48,444 bases of DNA from Actinomycetes bacterium (lineage in GTDB: Bacteria; Actinomycetota; Actinomycetes; Mycobacteriales; Mycobacteriaceae). Location of the stretch: the NCBI GenBank assembly GCA_029780675.1, contig JAKOYE010000007.1:1-48444 (forward strand). The letters run 5' to 3'. This document shows, piece by piece, positions 1-7,359 of this stretch (within the stretch, counting starts at the first letter, position 1; each line of letters begins with the position of its first letter). The notes below the pieces were generated by a model. The model saw only the letters and a program-made list of their open reading frames with translations, was not told the origin of the DNA and ran no database searches. The translations under genes and the position numbers were made by a program.

Positions 1-180
1 TTCCGAGCGCGGCAGGTCTCGCCAGGGAACGCCCGTGCGATACCGGTAGATGATGCCCTCCACGACCCGGCGGTCATCCCCAAACGGACGGCCACGTCGG
101 CCCTGGTTGGAGGGCAACAGCCCCGAAATCAATTCCCACTGCGCGTCATTCAACAACCGAAACCGAGAAGCCGTCGTCAC
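1..180 (-). CDS. IS5-family transposase, N-terminal 60 aa (partial)
   Basis: The first 60 codons of a transposase that runs off the window. The protein begins VTTASRFRLLNDAQWELISG and continues with GRRGRPFGDDRRVVEGIIYR and RTGVPWRDLP, the N-terminal DUF4096-type (helix-turn-helix) region of IS5/IS427-group transposases. The GTG at 180 is used because an in-frame TGA lies five codons upstream. The DDE catalytic region is outside the window, so it cannot be judged whether the gene is intact. No ribosome-binding site is obvious. Confidence 0.8.
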   Translation of the reverse strand, partial: MTTASRFRLLNDAQWELISGLLPSNQGRRGRPFGDDRRVVEGIIYRYRTGVPWRDLPRSE

Positions 181-226
181 CCCGACAACATCTCAACAAA
201 ATCCCACCCCATATAGGAGACACGCC
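1..226 (-). mobile_element. IS5-family insertion sequence, left-truncated by window edge
   Basis: One end of an insertion sequence. It holds the 5' part of a transposase (1-180, minus) and ends near 226 with the outer sequence GGGCGTGTCTCCTATA read on the minus strand, the kind of terminal inverted repeat found on IS5-group elements. The sequence changes to the methyltransferase gene at 247. A CTAG follows the tip (227-230), which could be part of a target duplication, but the other end of the element lies outside the window, so neither the second inverted repeat nor the duplication can be confirmed. Confidence 0.7.
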
Positions 227-246
227 CTAGGCGATAGCCACACCCG

Positions 247-1155
247 TTACTCGCGCACCGCGGTGACGACGACCGAGTTCCTCAGCGACTCACCGGCCTC
301 CCCGCTGGGGAACTCGCGGCCGTATTCGGCGAAAACCTCGGGTCGGGGCCGGGTGGCGACGTGCCAGCCGCGGGTCTGGAGATAACCCGCCACCGGGTTG
401 CGCTCACCGAGGTACCACAGTTGCGCGACGTCCAGATCCAATCCGCTCTCGCGCCACCGCTGGGTCATCTGGCCCGATTGCGCGGCCATGCCTCTGCCGG
501 AATCCAGGTGGTATTCGGTGGCCAGCCGGCTGCCCGGCGCCGACAGCTCAGTGACGTTGTCCAGCAGTCGGTCCTGGGCCTCGGGTGGCAGGTAGATCAG
601 CAGGCCCTCGGCGCTCCACGCGGTCGGCGCGGTGGGATCGAAGCCCGCCGCCTGCAGTGCGGATGGCCAGTCCTCGCGCAGGTCCACCGCGACGGTGCGC
701 CGATCGGCCGTCGGTTCGGCGCCCAGCCCGGCCATCACCTCGGACTTGAAGTCGATGACGGCGGGCTGGTCGATCTCGAAGACCACCGTGCTCGTCGGCC
801 ACCGCAACCGGAACGCGCGGGAATCGAGACCGGACGCCAGGATCACCGCCTGCCGTATCCCGGCCTCCGTCGCGTCGGTGAAGAAGTCGTCGAAGAACTT
901 GGTGCGCACCGCCATCATGTCGACGAGCATCCGGGCGCCGCCGCCGGCGTCGACCGCGGTCAGATCGACCGTGCCGTCGACGACACCGGTGAAGAAGTCG
1001 AGTCCCACCGCGCGCACCAGTGGCGCGGCAAAGGGATCGTCGATCAGCGGGTCGTCCTCGCGGCTGGCCAGCGCCCGTGCCGCGGCGACCATGGTGGCGG
1101 TGGCGCCCACGCTGGAACTCAAGTCCCAGCTGTCGGCATCCGAGCGACTGACCAC
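247..1155 (-). CDS. SAM-dependent methyltransferase, mycobacterial TIGR00027/LCMT-like family
   Basis: A 302-aa class I SAM-dependent methyltransferase of the large mycobacterial paralogous family related to leucine carboxyl methyltransferases. Its N-terminus carries the family hallmarks [20 protein letters not shown] and [18 protein letters not shown]. These are followed by an arginine-rich segment ([17 protein letters not shown]), the SAM-binding [28 protein letters not shown], and [11 protein letters not shown]. Family members are usually about 300 aa. GTG at 1155 is preferred because AAGGAG lies six bases before it; an in-frame ATG at 1182 has no ribosome-binding site at useful distance. 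The substrate is unknown for most of this family. It lies downstream of the small membrane gene on the same strand, separated by a 15-bp tandem repeat. Confidence 0.88.
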   Translation of the reverse strand: MVSRSDADSWDLSSSVGATATMVAAARALASREDDPLIDDPFAAPLVRAVGLDFFTGVVDGTVDLTAVDAGGGARMLVDMMAVRTKFFDDFFTDATEAGIRQAVILASGLDSRAFRLRWPTSTVVFEIDQPAVIDFKSEVMAGLGAEPTADRRTVAVDLREDWPSALQAAGFDPTAPTAWSAEGLLIYLPPEAQDRLLDNVTELSAPGSRLATEYHLDSGRGMAAQSGQMTQRWRESGLDLDVAQLWYLGERNPVAGYLQTRGWHVATRPRPEVFAEYGREFPSGEAGESLRNSVVVTAVRE

Positions 1156-1195
1156 GGTGATCTCCTTATCGGGGGGCGTCATAGGGTATTCGGAT

Positions 1196-1230
1196 CTGAC
1201 TGCCTCCACTCTGACTGCCTCCACTCTGAC
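1196..1230. repeat. 15-bp tandem repeat, 2.3 copies
   Basis: The unit CTGACTGCCTCCACT occurs twice without a mismatch (1196-1210, 1211-1225), followed by a third partial CTGAC. It fills the gap between the stop of the membrane gene (1230) and the methyltransferase start. On the minus strand each copy contains GTGGAGG, a purine-rich ribosome-binding-like core. The unit is a multiple of three, so copy-number change would keep frame with any upstream start of the methyltransferase. Confidence 0.8.
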
Positions 1231-1829
1231 TACCGCCACCCGCCGCCCTCCGGCAGGTAGCCGTGCTTGGCCCACAGCCACAGGGCCGACTGGGTGGGAA
1301 GGCCGCATTCCAGTCGCTCGACGCGTCCCGCGCCGTCGTCGAGGACATAGGCGTAGGACGTCACCCCGGCCCCGCCACTCGTGGAGGTCACGTCGATCGG
1401 CTCGGGCAACAGTGAGCGCGGGACCCAGGTGTGCGCATCGCGGCCGGCGATCAGCAGCCCCTCCAGTCCCAGCACATGCAGACCCCGGCGGTAACGGCCC
1501 TGCTTGACCTCGTCCCGCTGACTGAGGCCGAGGACGAGTCGGTGGGCGCCGACAGCGGCGGAGATCAGGCAGATCACGGCCATCGAGCCGTAGATGATGC
1601 GGGCGGACCCCGCCGCCGGATCAGGCCACGCCGCGACCGTCGACCGCAGGCTGGCGAACCCGATGACCAGCAGGGCCGCCAGCCAGGCCTGCGGAACCCA
1701 GACGAGATACGTGCGCCGGACCTGGAACCGGGAGTCCGCTGGTCGAGGAATCTCGGGGTCCAGCAGGGCCTGCGCACGCGGGGGTAGGTCAGCCGCGCTC
1801 ACCGCAATGAGCAGCCTGGGCGCGCCCAC
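1230..1829 (-). CDS. hypothetical membrane protein
   Basis: A 199-aa protein of unrecognised family. Two hydrophobic segments can be seen, around residues 44-62 ([19 protein letters not shown]) and 78-100 ([19 protein letters not shown]). They are followed by a roughly 90-residue soluble C-terminal region with [20 protein letters not shown], which may be a PH-like or other small beta domain. Its GTG start shares one base with the TAG stop of the GyrA-like gene upstream (TAGTG), so the two are probably translationally coupled. The last gene in the topoisomerase transcript may therefore be this membrane protein; no functional link is evident. Confidence 0.7.
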   Translation of the reverse strand: MGAPRLLIAVSAADLPPRAQALLDPEIPRPADSRFQVRRTYLVWVPQAWLAALLVIGFASLRSTVAAWPDPAAGSARIIYGSMAVICLISAAVGAHRLVLGLSQRDEVKQGRYRRGLHVLGLEGLLIAGRDAHTWVPRSLLPEPIDVTSTSGGAGVTSYAYVLDDGAGRVERLECGLPTQSALWLWAKHGYLPEGGGWR

Positions 1830-3961
1830 TACTGCTCCGCGGGTGTGACCCCGCTCGCCGCCCCCTTCACCGTCGACTTCGCCCGCGGCTCGGCACGGAC
1901 CCTCCTGCCGTTACGGACGAATCCGGTGGGGGAGACGCTCACCGACAGCAGCATGTTCTCGCCGGTGACGAACGGGTGGAAACCGACACCGGCCCCGCCG
2001 CGCCCCTTGATCGGAATGTCGGTGCAGGCGGTCACCTTCCAGCCCTTCTCCGACATCGACAGCAGCGCCTCGTCCTTGGCACCGGTGATCGGCAGCGCGG
2101 CGATCACCTCGTCGCCGACATCGGCCAGTCGGATGCCGGCCACGCCGTTGCCGGCCGCACCCTGTGGGTTGACGTTCGCGGGGTCGATGCGCAGCACCTT
2201 GCCAGCGCGGGTCACCAGCGCCAGGTGCGCCCCCTCGGGCAGCACCCCCGAGCACAGCAGACCGGCCAGGTCGGGGGCCACCGGGACGTCGCGGATCTTC
2301 GACGGCAGCCCCGCCCCGGTGGTGAACTTGATCCGGCCGTCGATCCACGCCACCCAGCCGATCCCGCTGGAGAGCAGCACCCCATGGCTGTCGGACAGCA
2401 CCCCGCGGTCGTCGAGGCGCCAGTTCGGGTTCACCTTGCGCTCCCGCGGTCCGTCGTCGCCATTGGCAGAGCCGCTGACGGCGACGGCGTCGAAATCCAA
2501 CACCGTGCGCCGATCGAACACCGGGGCGTCGAACAGCTTCGCCGTCTGCTTCAGCTCGGCGTCGATCACCTTTCGCCGGGCTTCGGGGGAGGCCACCAGC
2601 TCGGTGAGCTGTTCGAACTCGGCGTCGAGCTTCTCGGCCTCCTTGCGCAGCTCGATGACGTCCAGGCGGGTCAACCGGCGCAGCTGCAGCGCCAGCACGT
2701 AGTCGGCCTGGGTGTCGTCGATCTCGAAGCGCTCGCACAGCCCGGCGCGGGCCTCGTCGACGGTGTCCGAACCGCGGATCACCGCGACCGCGGCGTCGAT
2801 GTCGATGTGCACCTTGAGCAGACCGGCCACCAGATGCCGGCGGGCGGTGACCTTCTCCAGCCGGTACTCGCTGCGGTTGACCACCACCGAATCCCGCAGG
2901 TGCAGGAACGCCGAGATCAGCTCACGCACCGACCACCACCGGGGAACCCGGTCGGCGTCGAGGGCCACCAGGCTGGCGGCGAAGGTGCCCTCCAGCGGCG
3001 TCAGTGCCAGCAACGAGGTGCGCAGCTGTTCGGGGTCGTGCCCGCGCTTGGCGGTGACCACGATCCGCAGCCCGTTGCGGCGGTCGGTGAGGTCTGCCAT
3101 ATCGGCCACCCCGGGCAGGTCGCCCCCGTCGATCAGCGACCGGATCCGTTCCTGCACAGTCGAACTGGCCACTCCGGGTGGCAGCTCGGTGATCACCACG
3201 GTGCGCCCCTCGACGGTGAGCGTCCCTCGCACGGTGAACGATCCGCGGCCGGTGGTGATGTAGTCGCGCAGACCCGCCGAGCCGACCACCGATCCGCCAC
3301 TGCCCCAATCCGGGCCGGGCAGCAGTTCCATCAGCTTGTCGTCGGAGAGCTTCGGGCTCTTCAGCAGTGCCCGGCAGGCGGCCATCACCTGGCGCGGGTT
3401 GTGGGCGGGGACCTTGGTCGCCCACCCCTCGGCGATGCCGATGGCGCCGTTGCACAGCAGCACCGGGAACTGGGCGGGCAGTACGACCGGTTCGACCCAT
3501 TCGCCGTCGAAGGTCTCCACCATCTGCACGGCGTGGTCGTCGAGTTCGGCGGTCAGCGCCGCGCCGGCCGGGGACAACCGCATCTCGGTGTAGCGGTCGG
3601 CAGCGGGGATGTCGCCCTGGATACGGGGAAAGGCGCCCTGGCCGTCGATGATCTTGACCCGTTGGAAATCGGCGGCCAGCAGCGCCGCGGCCCCGTACAT
3701 TGAGGTCCCGCCGTGCGGGTGCAGATTGCCGGTCACCGCCGAGCACACCTTGGAGGACTTCTGCGGCTTGTTGCCGGGCAACAACTTTGAGTCGTGCATC
3801 TGGTAGAGCAGGCGCCGCTGGCCGGGCTTGAGCCCGTCGTAGGCCGACGGGATCGCGCGGTCGCTGGTGCTGTAGAGCGCGAACTGCAGCTGGTAACGGT
3901 TCCAGTAGTCGTCCGCGGTCAGGTCGTGGATCAGGTCGGGGTTCTGCTCGATGATCGTCAC
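1829..3961 (-). CDS. atypical type II topoisomerase, GyrA/ParC-like subunit (TopoM-like)
   Basis: The 710-aa DNA breakage-reunion subunit of a second type II topoisomerase. The catalytic tyrosine is Y124 in AADRYTEMRLS, preceded by HPHGGTSMYG (81-90) and IDGQGAFPRIQGD. The C-terminal third (about 520-710) resembles a reduced beta-pinwheel; the only GyrA-box-like stretch is IKGRGGAG, which departs from QRRGGKG. At the quinolone-contact positions the E. coli Ser83 equivalent is T86 and the Asp87 equivalent is G90. It is shorter than true GyrA (about 840 aa). The GTG start is preceded by AAGGAG at eight bases and lies 12 bp behind the GyrB-like gene. The pair resembles TopoN/TopoM of M. smegmatis (MSMEG_0456/0457), an atypical topoisomerase reported to decatenate and introduce positive supercoils. 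The homology call is strong; shared activity is inferred. Confidence 0.9.
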   Translation of the reverse strand: MTIIEQNPDLIHDLTADDYWNRYQLQFALYSTSDRAIPSAYDGLKPGQRRLLYQMHDSKLLPGNKPQKSSKVCSAVTGNLHPHGGTSMYGAAALLAADFQRVKIIDGQGAFPRIQGDIPAADRYTEMRLSPAGAALTAELDDHAVQMVETFDGEWVEPVVLPAQFPVLLCNGAIGIAEGWATKVPAHNPRQVMAACRALLKSPKLSDDKLMELLPGPDWGSGGSVVGSAGLRDYITTGRGSFTVRGTLTVEGRTVVITELPPGVASSTVQERIRSLIDGGDLPGVADMADLTDRRNGLRIVVTAKRGHDPEQLRTSLLALTPLEGTFAASLVALDADRVPRWWSVRELISAFLHLRDSVVVNRSEYRLEKVTARRHLVAGLLKVHIDIDAAVAVIRGSDTVDEARAGLCERFEIDDTQADYVLALQLRRLTRLDVIELRKEAEKLDAEFEQLTELVASPEARRKVIDAELKQTAKLFDAPVFDRRTVLDFDAVAVSGSANGDDGPRERKVNPNWRLDDRGVLSDSHGVLLSSGIGWVAWIDGRIKFTTGAGLPSKIRDVPVAPDLAGLLCSGVLPEGAHLALVTRAGKVLRIDPANVNPQGAAGNGVAGIRLADVGDEVIAALPITGAKDEALLSMSEKGWKVTACTDIPIKGRGGAGVGFHPFVTGENMLLSVSVSPTGFVRNGRRVRAEPRAKSTVKGAASGVTPAEQ

Positions 3962-3973
3962 GGTGGTGGCTCC

Positions 3974-6007
3974 TTAGCTGAGGTCGAGCGCGGCGGTGTC
4001 GATGCGGGCGGCGGCCGCAGCCATCCAGTCGCGCCGACCCTCCGGCGGACCGCCGAAGAGGGTGTGGTGCAACTCCTGCGCCTTGTCGTCGGGACTGATC
4101 CGATAGACGGTGCGCTGGGACGGGTCCAGGACGGTGGCCCAGAAGTCGTCGGCGTTCATCTCGCCGAGGCCCTTGTTGCGCTGCACCTCCACCTTGCGTT
4201 TGGAGGTGGCGCGCAGTTGGGCCACCGCGGCATCGCGTTCGGCCTCGTCCTGGCAGTAGATGCGGGTCTCGGCGTCGTACACGACGAACAGCGGGGGCAG
4301 GGTCACGAACACCATGCCCGCTTCGACCAGGGGCCGGTAGAAGTCGAGGAACATCGAGATCAGGCTGGAGTTGATGTTTCCGCCGTCGGGGTCGGCGTCG
4401 GAGGCGAACAGAATCCGGTCGTACCGGCACTTCTCGGGATCGCAGTGGTCGCGGACCCCGCAGCCGAGAATCCGTTCGATGGCGTCGAACTCGTCCTTGG
4501 TGCGCGCCTTGGCAACGGTCCAGCCGAAGGTGTTGGGTGGCTTGCCCTTCAGCGGGAACGCCGCCTGGAAGGTGGCGTCGCGGGCGGCCTTGACGGTGCC
4601 CAGTGCCGAGTCGCCCTCGCAGATGAACAGTTCCGCACCGCTGCCGCGGCCACTTTCCTTGCTGGGCAACAGCTTCGGCGGCAGCGACAGGTTGGTCCCC
4701 AGCCCCTTGGCCTTCGACGCGGCGCGGGCTCGCTCCTTGGCGCCCTCGGCGCTGCGGCGGGCACGGGCCGACTCCAGGGCCAGCTTCGCCCAGGTGGAGA
4801 TGGTGGGGGCGTTGACGGGCAGGGCTGCCCACACCGTGACCGCGCGGGCCACCTCCGGGGTCATCGCCACGTTCAGCGACCGCGACGACACGGCGGTCTT
4901 GGCCTGGGAGTCCCACGCGACGTCGGGGGCGCGGGTGTCCACGGCCAGCGCGGTCACCGCGGCGAAGTCCTGCGGCTCGGGGCCTGCCTCGCCCTTGGCC
5001 AGGCCGAGATCGCGCAGCCGGGAAGCCTTTTCGGCCAGCGCCTCGGTCAGGCCCTTGAGCGCCGCGGACAGGTGGGAGCCGCCGCCGGGGGTGCGCACGG
5101 TGTTGCAGAACGCCGCGATCGTCGCCGGTTCGGCCGGGCCGGCGGCCAGCGACCAGCGCAGCGGGGTCGGGCCGCGGCCGGTGGTGTACGAGCCGCCGCC
5201 GTCGACGAGCAGCTGCACCTCCGGTTGCGGGTTTCCGGCGGCGGTGCACATCAGTGCCAGCAGCGCGTCGGTGCCCCAGGGCCCGTCGAACCGCTGGGTC
5301 AGCGCCTCGGGAACCTCGCCGAGCGGAAAGCCCTCGTCGATGACCTCCAGGTGCACCCCGGGGCACATCCGCGCCGCGGCGTGGGCGCGCAGCAGCACCT
5401 CGCCGATGTCGAGGGTGGAGTCGGGGGCGACGGTCGGGTCGAGCAGGATCCGCACCGAGGTGCCGTGGGAATCCGGAGCGCGGTTGGCGGCACCGCGCAG
5501 CTTCTGGGCGTCGTTGCGGGTGAAGGGCGCCTCGGGGTCGAAGTCCTTGCCCTCGAAGGTGCCGGGGTAGCCGCGGCTGAAGCACTGGGTGTAGGTCTTG
5601 CCGTCGCGGCGGACGCTGACGTCGGTGCGCGCGGAGATGAAGACCGCCGCCGCCGCGCCGATACCGTTCAGCCCGGCCCCGGTGGCGGCGGCGTCGGAGT
5701 GCTGGTCGAACTTCCCACCGGCCCGCGCGGTGCCCAGCGTCTTGACGATGCCGTTCTTTCCGGTCTTCGGGTCGGAATCCACCGGCAGGCCACGTCCGTC
5801 GTCGGCGACGGTGACCGACCCGTCGGCGTGCAGGACGATCGTCACCGTCGAGCCGCCGTGGCTGGGTTCGGCGACCTCCTCGATGGCGTTGTCGACCAGC
5901 TCCCGCAGCGCGGTGTTGCGGACGTCCTGGCCCAGGTTGACCGCCGGGCGCAGCCGGGTGTGCTGGACGTCGTCGAGCTCGGTGATATCGGCGGCGGTGT
6001 AACTCAC
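3974..6007 (-). CDS. atypical type II topoisomerase, GyrB/ParE-like ATPase subunit (TopoN-like)
   Basis: The 677-aa ATPase and TOPRIM subunit that partners the downstream GyrA-like protein. GHKL motifs are visible: ELVDNA with E36 and N40, DDGRGLP (69-75), AGGKF (96-100), and GLNGIG (112-117). The TOPRIM metal site is formed by E464 in ICEGDSAL and D537/D539/D541 in SDADPDGGN, with PLKGKPPNT between them and RNKGLGEMNADDFW near the C-terminus. Three cysteines (C516, C522, C527) just before the second TOPRIM acid motif are not part of canonical GyrB and might bind a metal. The GTG start has GAAAGG about ten bases upstream. The promoter lies in the divergent region containing a LexA-like box, so SOS induction is plausible. 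Confidence 0.9.
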   Translation of the reverse strand: MSYTAADITELDDVQHTRLRPAVNLGQDVRNTALRELVDNAIEEVAEPSHGGSTVTIVLHADGSVTVADDGRGLPVDSDPKTGKNGIVKTLGTARAGGKFDQHSDAAATGAGLNGIGAAAAVFISARTDVSVRRDGKTYTQCFSRGYPGTFEGKDFDPEAPFTRNDAQKLRGAANRAPDSHGTSVRILLDPTVAPDSTLDIGEVLLRAHAAARMCPGVHLEVIDEGFPLGEVPEALTQRFDGPWGTDALLALMCTAAGNPQPEVQLLVDGGGSYTTGRGPTPLRWSLAAGPAEPATIAAFCNTVRTPGGGSHLSAALKGLTEALAEKASRLRDLGLAKGEAGPEPQDFAAVTALAVDTRAPDVAWDSQAKTAVSSRSLNVAMTPEVARAVTVWAALPVNAPTISTWAKLALESARARRSAEGAKERARAASKAKGLGTNLSLPPKLLPSKESGRGSGAELFICEGDSALGTVKAARDATFQAAFPLKGKPPNTFGWTVAKARTKDEFDAIERILGCGVRDHCDPEKCRYDRILFASDADPDGGNINSSLISMFLDFYRPLVEAGMVFVTLPPLFVVYDAETRIYCQDEAERDAAVAQLRATSKRKVEVQRNKGLGEMNADDFWATVLDPSQRTVYRISPDDKAQELHHTLFGGPPEGRRDWMAAAAARIDTAALDLS

Positions 6008-6184
6008 GCTCGTCGTGCCTTTCTCAACGTGGTGGGGCGGTTCGGCTCAGGTCGGGGTGGCGCCGATCGGAGCACAGGAGTGAGACAACACCCTGATGGC
6101 GGCGGGTTCCGCCTTTTCGCGGCCGACACGCCGGACCGTGTGAATTCCCTCTCTGAGGGCACCGGTGCGGCGGGCGGCGTCTCC

Positions 6185-6206
6185 AGTATATCGAACAGGT
6201 GTTCGC
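6185..6206 (-). promoter_or_regulatory. LexA (SOS) box overlapping a minus-strand promoter
   Basis: TCGAACAGGTGTTCGC at 6191-6206 matches the mycobacterial SOS box TCGAAC-N4-GTTCGA at 11 of 12 defined bases. The adjoining 6185-6190 reads TATACT on the minus strand, a good -10 hexamer, so the box would lie in the spacer of a promoter reading toward the GyrB-like gene start at 6007. LexA bound there should block transcription. No clear -35 hexamer is seen, which is common in mycobacteria. The box is 116 bp from the divergent operon start and could affect that side too. Confidence 0.6.
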
Positions 6207-6244
6207 AGTGCGCCGGGAACTGTCCGGGCCGAGAACCCGCCATT

Positions 6245-6267
6245 TTGTCGGACGGGACGAATATTCT
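6245..6267 (+). promoter_or_regulatory. candidate PafBC-type (LexA-independent) DNA-damage promoter
   Basis: TTGTCGGAC, eight bases, then TATTCT agrees with the mycobacterial RecA-NDp motif TTGTCRGTG-N8-TAnnnT at all positions except the last two of the upstream block. Spacing to the -10 is exact. A transcript starting near 6274 would have a leader of about 48 nt before the DrrA-like ATG at 6322, which has GGGAGG upstream. Two mismatches make this a moderate call. Confidence 0.4.
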
Positions 6268-6321
6268 CTTCGATTGTCGGGGAGGACGCGGACGTTATCG
6301 TTCGCCGCGGGGGAGGGGTCT

Positions 6322-7359
6322 ATGCACGTCGTAACGAGCAGAACGGTGGGCGGCGGCGTGGCCGTCACCGCCGGCAACGGGGTGGAAGTCGATGGCCTCG
6401 GCAAGTCGTTCGGCGCGGTCACAGCATTGCAGGACGTGTCGTTCGAGGTGGGCTGGGGGGAGGTCGTTGCCCTGCTGGGCCCCAACGGCGCCGGCAAGAC
6501 GACGGCGGTGGAGGTGCTGGCGACGCTGACCACGCCCGACCGGGGCCATGCCCGGGTCGCCGGCTACGACGTCGTCACCGAGTCGGCGATGGTGCGCCGT
6601 TCCATCATGCTGACCGGTCAGCGGGTCTCCCTCGACGACCTGCTCACGGGTTTCGAGAACCTGGTGATGTTCGGCCGATTACAGGGCCTGAGTAAGGGCG
6701 CGGCGCGCGAACGCGCCCGGGAACTGCTGCGGGATTTCGACCTCGACGACGCCGGTGACCGCCGGGTGGGTTCCTACTCGGGAGGGATGCGTCGTCGCGT
6801 CGATATCGCCTGCGGGCTGGTGGTTCGTCCGCAGGTGGTGTTCCTCGACGAGCCGACGACCGGGCTCGACCCGCGCAGCCGGCAGGCCATCTGGGACTTG
6901 GTCGGCACGTTCAAGGACGCCGGGATTGCGACCCTGTTGACCACCCAGTACCTGGAGGAGGCGGACGCGCTCAGCGACCGGGTCATCGTGATCGACGGCG
7001 GCAGGGTCATCGCCGAGGGAACGCCGGACGATCTCAAGGAGCGGGTCGGCGGGACGTTCTGCGAGTTCGTGCCCAGGAATCCCGCCGACGTCGCCGCGAT
7101 CTCCGACGCCCTCGGACCGCTGGTGCCGGAGGCCAGCCGGCTGGTGATCTCCGCGGAGTCCGATCGCGTGGTCATCCCCGCGCCGAACGGCCCGGACACG
7201 CTGGTGTCCGCGCTGGCGCTGCTGAACGCGGCGAGCATCGCTCTGGCCGATATGGCCCTGCGCCGGCCGTCACTGGACGACGTCTTCTTCGCCCTGACCG
7301 GAAGCGCCGGGGGTGGTTCGGGCGGCCATCGGGACGCGTCCGCGGAGTCCCCGTCGTGA
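6322..7359 (+). CDS. DrrA-like ABC transporter ATP-binding protein
   Basis: A 345-aa ATPase of the daunorubicin-resistance/DrrA subfamily that energises export of antibiotics or lipids (for example PDIM in mycobacteria). Walker A is GPNGAGKTT, the signature is SYSGGMRRR, and Walker B is VVFLDEPTTGLDP. The H-loop position reads TTQYLEEAD, with the Gln seen in DrrA proteins. The C-terminal tail ends near LDDVFFALTG, the typical DrrA extension. The ATG at 6322 is chosen because GGGAGGGG lies just upstream. Its stop overlaps the next start by four bases (GTGA). It is the first gene of the ten-gene operon and presumably pairs with the two permeases that follow. Confidence 0.92.
   Translation: MHVVTSRTVGGGVAVTAGNGVEVDGLGKSFGAVTALQDVSFEVGWGEVVALLGPNGAGKTTAVEVLATLTTPDRGHARVAGYDVVTESAMVRRSIMLTGQRVSLDDLLTGFENLVMFGRLQGLSKGAARERARELLRDFDLDDAGDRRVGSYSGGMRRRVDIACGLVVRPQVVFLDEPTTGLDPRSRQAIWDLVGTFKDAGIATLLTTQYLEEADALSDRVIVIDGGRVIAEGTPDDLKERVGGTFCEFVPRNPADVAAISDALGPLVPEASRLVISAESDRVVIPAPNGPDTLVSALALLNAASIALADMALRRPSLDDVFFALTGSAGGGSGGHRDASAESPS

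Larger units (their letters stand above)
6008..6321. other. divergent intergenic control region (314 bp)
   Basis: This is the only gene-free stretch over 300 bp in the window. It separates the divergently transcribed topoisomerase operon (minus) and the biosynthetic operon (plus). It contains a LexA-like palindrome at 6191-6206, a minus-strand TATACT at 6190-6185 directly beside it, and a plus-strand TTGTCGGAC-N8-TATTCT at 6245-6267. The stretch 6008-6184 would form a leader of about 170 nt for the topoisomerase transcript; no convincing small ORF or RNA fold was recognised there. Confidence 0.7.

Noticed and set aside
1156..1308. N-terminal extension of the methyltransferase reading through the tandem repeat (VRVEA repeats)
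   Set aside because: The GTG at 1155 has a strong ribosome-binding site and family members begin just upstream of the [10 protein letters not shown] segment.
2922..5585. Long overlapping reading frames on both strands inside the topoisomerase genes (up to about 890 codons)
   Set aside because: Arg/Pro/Ala-rich products without family motifs; they arise from the third-position GC bias of the true genes.
6004..6243. 79-codon minus-strand frame in the topoisomerase leader
   Set aside because: It would start upstream of the predicted promoter, has low-complexity Pro/Arg content and overlaps the GyrB-like start in another frame.
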